Source: JACNKJ01 sp964440095 (GTDB lineage: Bacteria > Krumholzibacteriota > Krumholzibacteriia > JACNKJ01). From it: a DNA stretch of 64,000 bases. Positions 52,240-60,758 of this stretch are shown in pieces. The notes below the pieces were generated by a model. That model was not told the origin of the DNA. It did no database searches and was given only the letters and a program-made list of their open reading frames with translations. The stretch is taken from assembly GCA_964440095.1 (NCBI GenBank), contig CAYTPZ010000001.1, positions 124,001 to 188,000 of the forward strand. The letters are read 5' to 3'. Position numbers and translations under genes: made by a program. The first letter of the stretch is position 1; the number at the start of each line of letters is the position of its first letter.

Positions 52240-53305
52240 GGAGGATCCGCTTCACAGAGGCTTCCAGATCCGATAGGGATATCTTTTCGCCCGGCTTGCC
52301 TCTTAGTACCGCCACCGAATCGCGATTTCGGGGCTCCCAGTCGAGCTTGTCCGAGTCGGTGAAAAGCCCCAGGACCGGAACGCCGAACACCACGGCGGCA
52401 TGAAAAAGCTCGGTGTTTCCCGCCACGACCAGATCGCATCGTGAAAGCAGCGCCAGGGTTTCCCTCAGCCCCAGCTCGGGCGTGTCCAGCACATTGCTGC
52501 CCAGACGTTCAGCTAAAGAGCTTTCGCCTTCTTGACTTTCCTCCAGATTGAAGAGCATCACCTTGGCGCGCAAACTGCCGGACAAGTGACCCACGATGTA
52601 GGCAAGGTGGCTTTCCACCAACCTGCTTTCGCCCAGGCCCGTGGCGCTATCCACGCCGATGAGAATTTGCTCCTTAACCGGTTTGCGGAAGTGAATGAGT
52701 TGATCGGCTGCGCGAATCTCATCGGGATGAAAAGTGAAACTCCAGCGCTTGGGATCATAGTGCAGCCCCAGGATACGCGACAGTTCCCATGCCAGATCCA
52801 TGCGGTAGTTTCCCGAAAGCCCCCACCTGACCGTACAGTTGAGGAATGCCTCTCGTTCGGTGTCATGCGCGCCGATGCGAAGGGGCGCACCCGAGGCGAA
52901 GGCCACCAGGTCACGCATGGGATCGGACTGATCGCTCATGAGAATGACCGCGTCGAAGGAGCGTCGTTTCACTTCTTTGAGCAGATGATGATAGGCGGTT
53001 GATCTCAGTTTCAGTTGCTGGGGATCGTAGAGGATGAGGCCGCTCACGCCCGGTTCGCGTTTGAGAAATTCTCCCCAGCGCTCGAGGGTCATGACTTCAA
53101 TTTCCACGCTCGGCGCCGCCTGGCGGAGGCCCTCGATGACAGGCAGAAAGAAAAGAAGATCGGAGAGGCGACCGGAATCCACCAAGAGGATGCGCGAAAG
53201 CTTGTCGAGATCGCCGTCCAAACGGAACAGCTTTTCCCGCGGTGAATAGCCGAGGGTCTTCAGGAGCAGACGTCCGGCAGGGCTTTTTAGAATGCTGGCA
53301 GTCAT
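52223..53305 (-). CDS. Divergent glycosyltransferase family 9 protein
   Basis: 360 residues: RILLVDSGRLSDLLFFLPVIEGLRQAAP, ILIGVDSATGLGESRLVES and LVVAGNTELFHAAVVFGVPVLGLFTDSDKLDWEPRN. The fold and C-terminal helix fit GT9, but the motif usually reading NDSG-x-MHIA is GNTELFHAA and the Cys-rich end is missing, so activity or substrate may differ. ATG 53305 was chosen eight bases after rfbB; earlier starts would overlap rfbB. It overlaps waaF by 17 bases. Confidence 0.72.
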   Translation of the reverse strand: MTASILKSPAGRLLLKTLGYSPREKLFRLDGDLDKLSRILLVDSGRLSDLLFFLPVIEGLRQAAPSVEIEVMTLERWGEFLKREPGVSGLILYDPQQLKLRSTAYHHLLKEVKRRSFDAVILMSDQSDPMRDLVAFASGAPLRIGAHDTEREAFLNCTVRWGLSGNYRMDLAWELSRILGLHYDPKRWSFTFHPDEIRAADQLIHFRKPVKEQILIGVDSATGLGESRLVESHLAYIVGHLSGSLRAKVMLFNLEESQEGESSLAERLGSNVLDTPELGLRETLALLSRCDLVVAGNTELFHAAVVFGVPVLGLFTDSDKLDWEPRNRDSVAVLRGKPGEKISLSDLEASVKRILHAIPA

Positions 53306-53313
53306 GCTCTGGC

Positions 53314-54339
53314 CTATCTCCCCTCGTATTGCCTCTCGTAGTAGTCGCGATATTCTCCGCTGAGAATACGCTCCCACCACTCACGATTTTCCAGGTACCA
53401 ATCCACCGTAGAGGCCAGACCCTCCACAAAATCAACCTGCGGCCGCCAACCCAGCTCTTGCTGTAGTCGCGTTGAATCTATGGCGTATCGCCGGTCGTGA
53501 CCCGGTCGGTCGGTGACGAATTCGATAAGATTTCGCGGTTGGTTCACCCGATCAAGAATGCTCTCAACGATGTGTAGATTCGCCTGCTCATTGTCGGCGC
53601 CCACGTTGTAAACGCGTCCCGGCTCGCCTTTTTCCAGGATGAGTCGAAGGGCGCGATTGTGGTCGTCTACGTGAATCCAGTCGCGCACATTGAGTCCATC
53701 GCCATAGACCGGCAGTTTTCCCCCCTGATTGGCTCGTTGAATCATGAGCGGAATGAGCTTCTCGGGAAACTGATAGGGACCATAGTTGTTGCTGCAGCGG
53801 CTCAGCAGCGCCGGGAAACCAAATGTTCGATGATAGGCGATACAGAGCAGGTCGGCAGCGGCCTTGCTTGCGGAATAGGGACTGGATGGATCCAGTGGCG
53901 TGTCTTCCCGAAAAAGCCCCGTTTCGCCAAGGGATCCGTAGACCTCGTCGGTGGAGACCACGAGAAACCGGCCCTCGCCTTCAGGCCAAGCGGCCCTCGC
54001 AGCTTCGAGTAGCACCTGCGTGCCCGTAACGTTGGTTTGAACAAAAACGCTCGGCCCCAGGATACTTCGATCCACATGACTCTCGGCCGCGAAATGAACC
54101 ACGCGGTCGATATCGTATTCCTCGAAGAGTTTTGCAACAAGTTCGCCGTCGGCAATATCACCCTTCACGAACTGATAGCCTTCGTCCGTCTCCAGGCTCG
54201 CCAAGTTCTCCAAATTGCCGGCGTAGGTAAGCAGGTCGAGATTGAGGATAGACCTGCCGGGCTCCTCCGCGCGAATCTGGCGAATGAAATTGCTGCCGAT
54301 AAAACCACAGCCGCCTGTGACGAGAGTAAAGGGCATCAA
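53314..54339 (-). CDS. rfbB: dTDP-glucose 4,6-dehydratase
   Basis: 341-residue extended SDR: LVTGGCGFIGSNFIR, LDLLTYAGNLENL, VHFAAESHVDRSI, the catalytic STDEVYGS...PYSASKAAAD (Tyr-x3-Lys, Thr-Asp-Glu triad) and NNYGPYQFPEKLIPLMI. It converts dTDP-glucose to dTDP-4-keto-6-deoxyglucose. Its ATG overlaps the RmlC-like stop. With RmlA and RmlC it forms a partial rhamnose set; no rfbD was seen. Confidence 0.95.
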   Translation of the reverse strand: MMPFTLVTGGCGFIGSNFIRQIRAEEPGRSILNLDLLTYAGNLENLASLETDEGYQFVKGDIADGELVAKLFEEYDIDRVVHFAAESHVDRSILGPSVFVQTNVTGTQVLLEAARAAWPEGEGRFLVVSTDEVYGSLGETGLFREDTPLDPSSPYSASKAAADLLCIAYHRTFGFPALLSRCSNNYGPYQFPEKLIPLMIQRANQGGKLPVYGDGLNVRDWIHVDDHNRALRLILEKGEPGRVYNVGADNEQANLHIVESILDRVNQPRNLIEFVTDRPGHDRRYAIDSTRLQQELGWRPQVDFVEGLASTVDWYLENREWWERILSGEYRDYYERQYEGR

Positions 54340-54791
54340 CCGTCCTTCCGGTCCCAGTCATAGGGAATGTCATTGTCGTGGGGATCGCAGCGAATCTCAT
54401 CGGGGTTTTTGTAGTCGTAGCGACGGTTGGGTGTGTTGATCACCAGGCTCATTTCCTGGCCGACGCACTTCCATCCATGATAAACGCCATTGGGCACGCG
54501 CAGCAAAATGGGCTTCTGCTCACCCAGGAAAACCTCCTGTACTTCCCCCTTCGTGGGGCTGTTCTCGCGTGCGTCATACATGGCCAGCTTGATCATGCCT
54601 TTCACACAGACGAAATGATCCACCTGATGCACATGATAGTGCCAGCCCTTGACCACGCCGGGATAGGTGGCCGACACATAGCACTGGCCGAATTTTTCGA
54701 AGAAGGGATCGTCATCGCGCATCATCTCGCAGAGATAACCGCGCTCGTCGGGAATCTGCTTCAGTTCCTTGATCACCACACCGTCGATCAA
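54336..54791 (-). CDS. dTDP-4-dehydrorhamnose 3,5-epimerase-like cupin
   Basis: 151-residue RmlC-type cupin: IKELKQIPDERGYLCEMMRDDD, YPGVVKGWHYHVHQVDHFVCVKG (catalytic His region), VPNGVYHGWKC and the C-terminal YDYKNPDEIRCDPHDNDIPYDW. It is shorter than E. coli RmlC (185). TTG 54791 overlaps the rfbA stop as TTGA and starts at the domain; a longer frame upstream lies inside rfbA. Product could be a 3- or 3,5-epimer, and a 3,4-ketoisomerase is not excluded. Confidence 0.8.
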   Translation of the reverse strand: MIDGVVIKELKQIPDERGYLCEMMRDDDPFFEKFGQCYVSATYPGVVKGWHYHVHQVDHFVCVKGMIKLAMYDARENSPTKGEVQEVFLGEQKPILLRVPNGVYHGWKCVGQEMSLVINTPNRRYDYKNPDEIRCDPHDNDIPYDWDRKDG

Positions 54792-55513
54792 AACAGCCTC
54801 CCCTGTTCTTCGCCCACCAGATCCTGGGCCTGTGTTAAGGACTCGAAGGTACCCGCATCGGTCCACCAACCGTCCAGACTTCCATGACTCAGTTTGCCCA
54901 GGCGAATGTACTCGTTGTTCACATCCGAGATCTCAAGTTCTCCACGGTCCGAAGGTCTGAGCGTACGAATGATGTCGAATACCTCGAAGTCGAAAAAGTA
55001 GATACCCGACACGGCCAGATTGCTCCTGGGATTCTCGGGCTTCTCTTCAATGAAGACCACGCGGTCACCGTCGACTTCAGCCACGCCGAAACGATGGGGA
55101 TCCTGAACTTCCTTCAGCAATATTCTCGCCCCGCCATCCTGCTTATCGTAGGCCTGGACCTCTCCGGCAAGAGAGTCCTGGAAAATGTTGTCACCTAAAA
55201 TCACGCAGCAGGGATCGCCGTGACAGAAGTTTTCGGCCAGGGAAAGGGCCTGAGCGATGCCCCCCGCTTCGTCCTGCACCTTGTAGGTGATCTTGCAGCC
55301 GATTTCCCGGCCACTGCCGAGCAGGGACACCACATCGCCCATGTGCTCGGTACCAGTGACCACCAGAATCTCTTCGATGCCACCTTCAATGAGTTTGGCG
55401 ATGGGATGAAAGATCATGGGCACTCGACCCACGGGCAGCAAGTGCTTGTTGGTAACCTTGGTCAGTGGGAAGAGCCGGCTGCCGGTACCTCCCGCCAAAA
55501 CGATGCCTTTCAT
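54788..55513 (-). CDS. rfbA: Glucose-1-phosphate thymidylyltransferase
   Basis: 241 residues: KGIVLAGGTGSRLFPLTKVTNKHLLPVG (nucleotide-binding motif), VILGDNIFQDSL, EEKPENPRSNLAVSGIYFFD and DGWWTDAGTFESL. It is the short form found in several archaea and Gram-positive bacteria, lacking about 50 C-terminal residues of RmlA1. It makes dTDP-glucose for rfbB. ATG 55513 starts at the conserved motif; longer starts overlap the upstream gene. Confidence 0.93.
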   Translation of the reverse strand: MKGIVLAGGTGSRLFPLTKVTNKHLLPVGRVPMIFHPIAKLIEGGIEEILVVTGTEHMGDVVSLLGSGREIGCKITYKVQDEAGGIAQALSLAENFCHGDPCCVILGDNIFQDSLAGEVQAYDKQDGGARILLKEVQDPHRFGVAEVDGDRVVFIEEKPENPRSNLAVSGIYFFDFEVFDIIRTLRPSDRGELEISDVNNEYIRLGKLSHGSLDGWWTDAGTFESLTQAQDLVGEEQGRLF

Positions 55514-55526
55514 ACTCGATCCTTCC

Positions 55527-56297
55527 TCATCGCTTGCCGCTTCTATAGATGATGCGCTCTTCCAGATCGAGCGCTCGTAGAGAGTCGGCCTGCATCTGTT
55601 CGAGAATCTCGTCGGGTACAATACGCACGCGCAGGGAATCTGCCGGAGGACTGCTCCAGACAAGCGCTACTGTTGGTGCTCCGCTGACATTGCGCAGTGA
55701 GTGAATGCTGCCGGCCGGTACCTGGAACATACGGCCCGGGGAATACTCTTCTTCCCGGCCGTCGTGAATCAATTGTCCCCAGCCACGCCAGATGTATATC
55801 CAAAGATCGCTGTAGGGATAGTAGCAGGGCCAGGCTTCTTCACGCACTTGAAGAAGCGAAAGCGAAAGTAGAGAGTCTACACGAAAGACGTCCGTCCAAC
55901 TCTCATCTTCGTCTTCCGCAAGCGTCGAACTTCGCAAGAGATCCTGCAGGCCCATTTCCATGAAGGGCAAATCGCGCGGCGGAGAAATGGGCCAAGCCTC
56001 ACCCACCGAATCGGGAGCGGCCTGGAGCAGGGAGTCGGACCAGAATCCGCCATGCTGGATCTGCAGAGAATCGGGACCCTCGCCATAGAGAGAGTCAAGC
56101 CATCCGTAACCCCGTTGCCGCGCCCGTCGCAGGCTGTCGCGCATGGCCGGTTCCTGGTCCAGGGCTTCCAGATCGAAGAGTTCCATGTCTTCGGGACTCA
56201 GAGGCGTTTCATCGTCCTGTCCTTCCTGAGCCGACAAACCCACCGCGAAGAGCAGGATCAAGGCCAGGGGCAATGTCGATTTCCAGTAACGCGTCAT
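55527..56297 (-). CDS. Exported cupin-domain protein, unknown function
   Basis: 256 residues: signal peptide (YWKSTLPLALILLFAVGLSAQ), an acidic Ser/Asp-rich middle (25-140) and a C-terminal cupin barrel (YPYSDLWIYIWRGWGQLIHDGREEEYSPGRMFQVPAGSIHSLRN) lacking a clear metal-binding His set. It is co-directional with rfbA (13-base gap) and add (13-base gap). ATG 56297 gives the signal peptide; upstream codons overlap add. A cell-surface sugar-related role is only suggested by position. Confidence 0.65.
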   Translation of the reverse strand: MTRYWKSTLPLALILLFAVGLSAQEGQDDETPLSPEDMELFDLEALDQEPAMRDSLRRARQRGYGWLDSLYGEGPDSLQIQHGGFWSDSLLQAAPDSVGEAWPISPPRDLPFMEMGLQDLLRSSTLAEDEDESWTDVFRVDSLLSLSLLQVREEAWPCYYPYSDLWIYIWRGWGQLIHDGREEEYSPGRMFQVPAGSIHSLRNVSGAPTVALVWSSPPADSLRVRIVPDEILEQMQADSLRALDLEERIIYRSGKR

Positions 56298-56310
56298 GCC
56301 TCTTCCAATC

Positions 56311-57375
56311 CTAAAGATGATCCGAATAGCGGTGTTCGGGTGGCGCACCCATCTGCATCAATTCGCGCACCACGTTCCGCACCAGCTCGGATTTTCGTGC
56401 GTGCGGAAGGAAGGCGCTTTTAAAACCGTTGAGAACGATGGTGTGGATGGCCTCGACGCTCAGATCGAAGGCCTCCGCCGCCAACTCGAATTCGTCGGTG
56501 ACCGTGGTGTCGGAAATGAGCCGATTATCGGTATTCAAAGTGACACGCAAATCGAGGTCAAGATATTTCCCAAATGGGTGCTGTCGAATGTCTTGAACCG
56601 CGCCCGTGTCCAGATTGCTGGTCAGGCACATCTCCAGGGGAATGCGATGATCATTCACGAATCGCAGCAGGTCGGCATCTTCCCCCAGCCGCACCCCATG
56701 TCCGATTCGATGGGCACTGCAATAATGCAGGGCCTGGGAAATGGAGGCCGGACCGAAGGCTTCACCCGCGTGAAGGGTCGAATTCAGATTGTTGTTCTGC
56801 ACGAAATAGAAGGATTCGATGTGTTCCTTGGCCGGATAGTCCTTTTCGGCGCCGGCCAGGTCGAAGGCCACCACTCCGAGATCCCGGTATTCCAAGGTGG
56901 CCTCCGCCAATTCCATGGAACTCTTAGGCGGCATGTTGCGAATGCCGCAGAGGATTTGTCCCGCGATGATTCCGGTTTCCTTTTCGGCCCGATCCAAACC
57001 CTTGGCCACTGAGGAGATGATCTCCCCGATATCCATGCCTCGTTCCCGGTGAAGCAGCGGACTGTAACGCATCTCGATGAGGCGCACATTCTCTTCGGCT
57101 GCATCCAAGGCCAACTCATAGGCCGTCCGTTCCAGGGCCCCTGCCCACTGCATCACGGGCAAGGTGTACATGAAGGCACGCAGATAGCGCACCAGGCTGC
57201 GGTCGCCATCGCCCATCTGCGTGGCTTCACGAAGTTCTTCTTCGGAACCGAGGCCCAGGTCCACACTGCCTTCCTTGGCAAGTTCCAAGAGAGTGGCCGG
57301 GCGGATGGATCCATCCAGATGAACGTGCAGGTCTGTTTTGGGTAGTTCTTTTAGCCAGTGTCGATCGATCTTCAT
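56311..57375 (-). CDS. add: Adenosine deaminase
   Basis: 354-residue metal-dependent deaminase: DLHVHLDGS (zinc His17/His19), HAGEAFG (zinc His and catalytic Glu), HRIGHG, LTSNLDTGAV and LNTDNRLIS (zinc Asp). The TDNRLIS ending is the bacterial variant of NTDDP. It deaminates adenosine to inosine; adenine deaminase is less likely given the HxHLDGS/TDNR pair. It directly follows the Minf_1886-like gene (TGAATG). Confidence 0.92.
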   Translation of the reverse strand: MKIDRHWLKELPKTDLHVHLDGSIRPATLLELAKEGSVDLGLGSEEELREATQMGDGDRSLVRYLRAFMYTLPVMQWAGALERTAYELALDAAEENVRLIEMRYSPLLHRERGMDIGEIISSVAKGLDRAEKETGIIAGQILCGIRNMPPKSSMELAEATLEYRDLGVVAFDLAGAEKDYPAKEHIESFYFVQNNNLNSTLHAGEAFGPASISQALHYCSAHRIGHGVRLGEDADLLRFVNDHRIPLEMCLTSNLDTGAVQDIRQHPFGKYLDLDLRVTLNTDNRLISDTTVTDEFELAAEAFDLSVEAIHTIVLNGFKSAFLPHARKSELVRNVVRELMQMGAPPEHRYSDHL

Positions 57376-57747
57376 TCAATTCTCTTTCTCGGTTTCGTCC
57401 TCTTCAGGCAGTTTGAAATACTCTTCCTCAAACAATTCACGATAGGAAGCCTTGGCCTCGAAATCGGTGGGTGCGTCCTCCTCCCGCCGAGCCAGAACGC
57501 CTCTCTCTACCATTTCGAAAACCATGAAGCCAAAATCGCTGCCGTCGCGAACACCCCATGATTCGAATACCATGGCTGAGGTGGGACCGTAAAGATCGGA
57601 GGCATGCTCCCGGATTCCCTCCAGCAGTTCCTGGCCCGACACATGTCCCTCTCGCTGATAACGAATGCGCGTGCGCTCGAGGGCGTCGAGAAGGAAGCGG
57701 TAGGCCTCTCCCGGAAATCTCAGATCTTCTACCCTGTCTCGGCTCAA
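57376..57747 (-). CDS. Minf_1886-family conserved protein
   Basis: 123 residues matching a small widespread family: YRFLLDALERTRIRYQREGHVSGQELLEGIREHASDLYGP and VFESWGVRDGSDFGFMVFEMVERGVL, with an acidic tail. No function is known. It overlaps bshA by ATGA. Confidence 0.8.
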   Translation of the reverse strand: MSRDRVEDLRFPGEAYRFLLDALERTRIRYQREGHVSGQELLEGIREHASDLYGPTSAMVFESWGVRDGSDFGFMVFEMVERGVLARREEDAPTDFEAKASYRELFEEEYFKLPEEDETEKEN

Positions 57748-58901
57748 GGGGCCCCCTCCGATGCCTCGGCTTTCACTTCCATGAGAGAACGGAAGAGCAC
57801 CTCGTAACGATCCACCACTTTTTCACGGGCGAACAACTCGAGGACCCGATTTCGCCCTGCCTCACCCTGTGCCTTTCGCAGTGCTTTGTCGGCGACCAGG
57901 CCATCGCAAGCACGAACCCAGGCTTCCAGATCTTCGGGATCCAGCAGCTCGCCGCCCTCTCCGGAGTTCAGGACTTCCGCCGGACCGCCTACCTTGGTTA
58001 CCAGAACCGGCACGCCGCAACTCATGGCTTCAAGCGGGGCCAGACCGAATGACTCGTGAGCGCTGGGCACCATGAAAACGTCGGCCAGGGGCAACAGGGT
58101 TTCCATGTCGTCCCAGGCTCCCAGAAACTTCACACGGTCCTCGATACCCAATTCCCGGACCTTGTGTTCCATGGAAGCCAGTTCAGGGCCGTCACCGGCC
58201 AGGACCAAGACACATTTGTCCTGCTCATTCAGACGGTCGAAAACCTCAAGTAGGAATGGCGCACGCTTCACCGGTCTGAAGTTGGAGGCGTGAAGCAAGA
58301 TGACTTCATCGTCCTTGGCGAATCGTCGTCGCACTTCCATGTCGCAACCGGGACGGAAGCACTCGGTATCCACGAAATTGTGTATGGTCTCGATGGACTT
58401 GTCCGTTTCGAAAATCCGGCGCGTCTCGGAAGTGAGCCAGTCGCTCACCGATGTCACTGCGTCGCTGCTTTCGATACAGTAGCGCGTGATGCGATGATAA
58501 CTCGGATGCTTACCCACCAGCGTAATATCGGTGCCGTGAAGGGTGGTCACCACGGGTATGCATCGCTTGCACATGTCGCGGGCCAGGATTGCGCTGGCCG
58601 CGTGTGGAATCGCGTAGTGCACGTGGAAGAGATCCAGATCATGGAAGTGCGCCACCTGATGCATCTTCACGGCCAGGGCCAGGGTGTAAGGCGGATAGTC
58701 GAAAAGTGGATAATCAGCCGTTTCCACCAGATGCATATGCAGACCTTCATGCCTCTCGTTCAGGCGATAAGGACGGGCCGAACTGATGAAGTGAATTTCA
58801 TGTCCCCGGCGAGCCAACTCAATGCCCAACTCCGTGGCCACGATTCCACTGCCTCCTGCCTTGGGATAGCAAACAATGCCGATGCGCAATGGATTACTCA
58901 T
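57744..58901 (-). CDS. bshA: N-acetyl-alpha-D-glucosaminyl L-malate synthase
   Basis: 385-residue GT4 enzyme joining UDP-GlcNAc to L-malate in bacillithiol synthesis: RIGIVCYPKAGGSGIVATELG, FDYPPYTLALAVKMHQVA, FHVHYAIPHAASAILAR, TTLHGTDITLVG, HNFVDTECFRP and SAHESFGLAPLEAMSCGVPVLVTKVGG. The SGGSG-type loop and Y-P-P-Y motif are characteristic. It follows bshB1 with an eight-base overlap. Confidence 0.95.
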   Translation of the reverse strand: MSNPLRIGIVCYPKAGGSGIVATELGIELARRGHEIHFISSARPYRLNERHEGLHMHLVETADYPLFDYPPYTLALAVKMHQVAHFHDLDLFHVHYAIPHAASAILARDMCKRCIPVVTTLHGTDITLVGKHPSYHRITRYCIESSDAVTSVSDWLTSETRRIFETDKSIETIHNFVDTECFRPGCDMEVRRRFAKDDEVILLHASNFRPVKRAPFLLEVFDRLNEQDKCVLVLAGDGPELASMEHKVRELGIEDRVKFLGAWDDMETLLPLADVFMVPSAHESFGLAPLEAMSCGVPVLVTKVGGPAEVLNSGEGGELLDPEDLEAWVRACDGLVADKALRKAQGEAGRNRVLELFAREKVVDRYEVLFRSLMEVKAEASEGAP

Positions 58902-59616
58902 CGCTCAGAATCCTTTCCCCCGGTAAAAGCGCCGCCACCGATTCGAGGCGCAGCAGTTCCACCGCCCGGAATGGTTCGGCATAGTCGCATCCGGCCAGTT
59001 CGCCGAAGTAGCGATCGCGAGCGCGGATGGACTCGAGAAATGCCGGATCGTTGATGAGGGTCGGCGACTGTCCATCCTGCCGAATGAACTGACTGGCATA
59101 GGCGCGAAGGGAAGCGTCCTTCTTCTCGCGAAAGGCCCCCACATCCACCACAAAATCGGGGCGGAAGATTCGGCGTTCCATGGTCTCGTACACCACCCGC
59201 GGTCGACTGGGCTCACCTTCGGCATCGAAGTGCGAGAGGCCGGCCAAGAACACGCCTTCGCGAAGCAGCAGATGGGCCTGGTCATGATCTGGATGACGAT
59301 TTTCCCGCGCGGGAATGATGAGAAGTTCGGGGGCGAGTTTTCGCAGCCACTCGACCACGCTGCGACGTTGATCCCTGTCGCGGGCATTGAGGCCGCCATC
59401 GGGTAGTGATGCCTGATACCGCTCGCTCACGCCCAAGATGTGTCCCGCTTCAGCCGCCTCGGCGCGCCTGAGCTCCGGATCTCCATTGGACCCCATCTCT
59501 CCACGAGTCAGATCCAGTATGATGACCTCATGGCCCTCCGAAGCTGCCAGGGCCAGAGTCGCACCGCAGGCAATTTCCGCGTCGTCGGGATGGGCTCCGC
59601 AAGCCAGGATTCTCAT
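58894..59616 (-). CDS. bshB1: Bacillithiol deacetylase BshB1
   Basis: 240-residue PIG-L/LmbE zinc deacetylase: ILACGAHPDDAEIACGATLALAASEGHEV (HPDD), LDLTRGEMGSNGDPELRRAEA, HPDHDQAH zinc site and RPDFVVDVGAFREKK. It removes acetyl from GlcNAc-malate. ATG 59616 overlaps the bshC stop as ATGA with GAGAGG seven bases upstream. The bshC-bshB1-bshA order supports a complete pathway. Confidence 0.93.
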   Translation of the reverse strand: MRILACGAHPDDAEIACGATLALAASEGHEVIILDLTRGEMGSNGDPELRRAEAAEAGHILGVSERYQASLPDGGLNARDRDQRRSVVEWLRKLAPELLIIPARENRHPDHDQAHLLLREGVFLAGLSHFDAEGEPSRPRVVYETMERRIFRPDFVVDVGAFREKKDASLRAYASQFIRQDGQSPTLINDPAFLESIRARDRYFGELAGCDYAEPFRAVELLRLESVAALLPGERILSDE

Positions 59617-60758
59617 GGGCATTCCTCTCCGTCCAGAATCAATCGATGGTAGTGCTTTTCCCCCCAAGCTTCCAGGTGAACTTCCGCGAGTTCCACCAGC
59701 TTATCGGGCGATGCCAGGGGATTGCCCGGCTCCAGAAGCGGGCTCGACTGTCGTCCTCCGGCGCTTGGCATATCACGATCCAATTCCCAGGCTCCGGCCA
59801 CATCCAACCTGGGCCAGGGACGCGGGAAAGGAGCATCCATAAGCTCGAATGCCGCACGAATCTGATGATGATAAAGCCACTCCGAGGGCCCCAGCACCAC
59901 AGCGGCCACAGGCAGCACACTGTCCTGGAGCATGGGGCGAAGGAGCACGTTGGGAGACAGTCCACATTCTGGTTCTGCCAGTCGGCGTTTCAGGGCATCG
60001 CCATAGTCTTCCAGAGCTGGCAGGCGTCGCCGTCCCTCCTTGAGAAAGAAGAGGGCGCGTTCGCCGATGCCTTGGCGAAGGGGCCGATCATAGCCCTCAC
60101 TCTCCAGTTTGTCGCCTTCCCGATCTACCGACGATGCCACCTCGCCCCGCCGCTGCCGGTAGCGCTGCCAGATGGGCCTGGCGATTTCTGCCAGAGCAGG
60201 CACTCGACCCTCGAGAACCAGCAGCCCATCCTCCGCAAAAAGCTCTGCCATGATGCGGCCGTGAAAACGTCCCAGACCTTCATCAGATGCTGGGCGGAAG
60301 GGCGGCTGAATCAATTGCTCAAGCTCGGAGAATGCGGCCTCAATGGGCAGTTCCCCCACACGTCGACCCTTGCGCTCCAAAGATTTGGGCAAGGCAATTC
60401 GCAAAGCAGTTTGACGGGGACGGTTCAGGTATTGTCCTGCGGCTTCCTCGAAATCGCTATCGTCGCTACCATTCCAGAAAACGGGAATCAGCGTTTCGTC
60501 CCGGCGAGCGAGTGCCACCGCCGTGGCTGTTTTCTGCAGGGTCAAGCCCAGGGGCATGGGGAAACAAGGTTGCTGCCCGGTAATGATGATCTTCGCCTCG
60601 CCTCGTTCCAGTCGACTCAAGTTCTCGCGGGCCCCCGGCGAATCGGCCAATTCTCCCAAGGCTTGAAGCAAAGACCCATGTGGCGCGAAGGCTTTGACCT
60701 CGGCGAAATCATCTTCGAATAGTTTCATTGCGGGTAGATCCCGCCGGGACAGATTCAC
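59613..60758 (-). CDS. bshC: Shortened bacillithiol synthase (Cys ligase) BshC
   Basis: 381 residues, against about 530-540 in typical BshC: IIITGQQPCFPMPLGLTLQKTATAVALAR, IPVFWNGSDDSDFEEAAGQYL and SPNVLLRPMLQDSVLPVAAVVLGPSEWLYHHQIRAAFELM. The conserved core is present, but the coiled-coil C-terminal region and parts of the N-terminus are reduced. BshC adds cysteine to GlcN-malate. The start is GTG, overlapping the methyltransferase stop as GTGA; an ATG ten codons on is possible. Company with bshA and bshB1 supports the call. Confidence 0.85.
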   Translation of the reverse strand: MNLSRRDLPAMKLFEDDFAEVKAFAPHGSLLQALGELADSPGARENLSRLERGEAKIIITGQQPCFPMPLGLTLQKTATAVALARRDETLIPVFWNGSDDSDFEEAAGQYLNRPRQTALRIALPKSLERKGRRVGELPIEAAFSELEQLIQPPFRPASDEGLGRFHGRIMAELFAEDGLLVLEGRVPALAEIARPIWQRYRQRRGEVASSVDREGDKLESEGYDRPLRQGIGERALFFLKEGRRRLPALEDYGDALKRRLAEPECGLSPNVLLRPMLQDSVLPVAAVVLGPSEWLYHHQIRAAFELMDAPFPRPWPRLDVAGAWELDRDMPSAGGRQSSPLLEPGNPLASPDKLVELAEVHLEAWGEKHYHRLILDGEECP

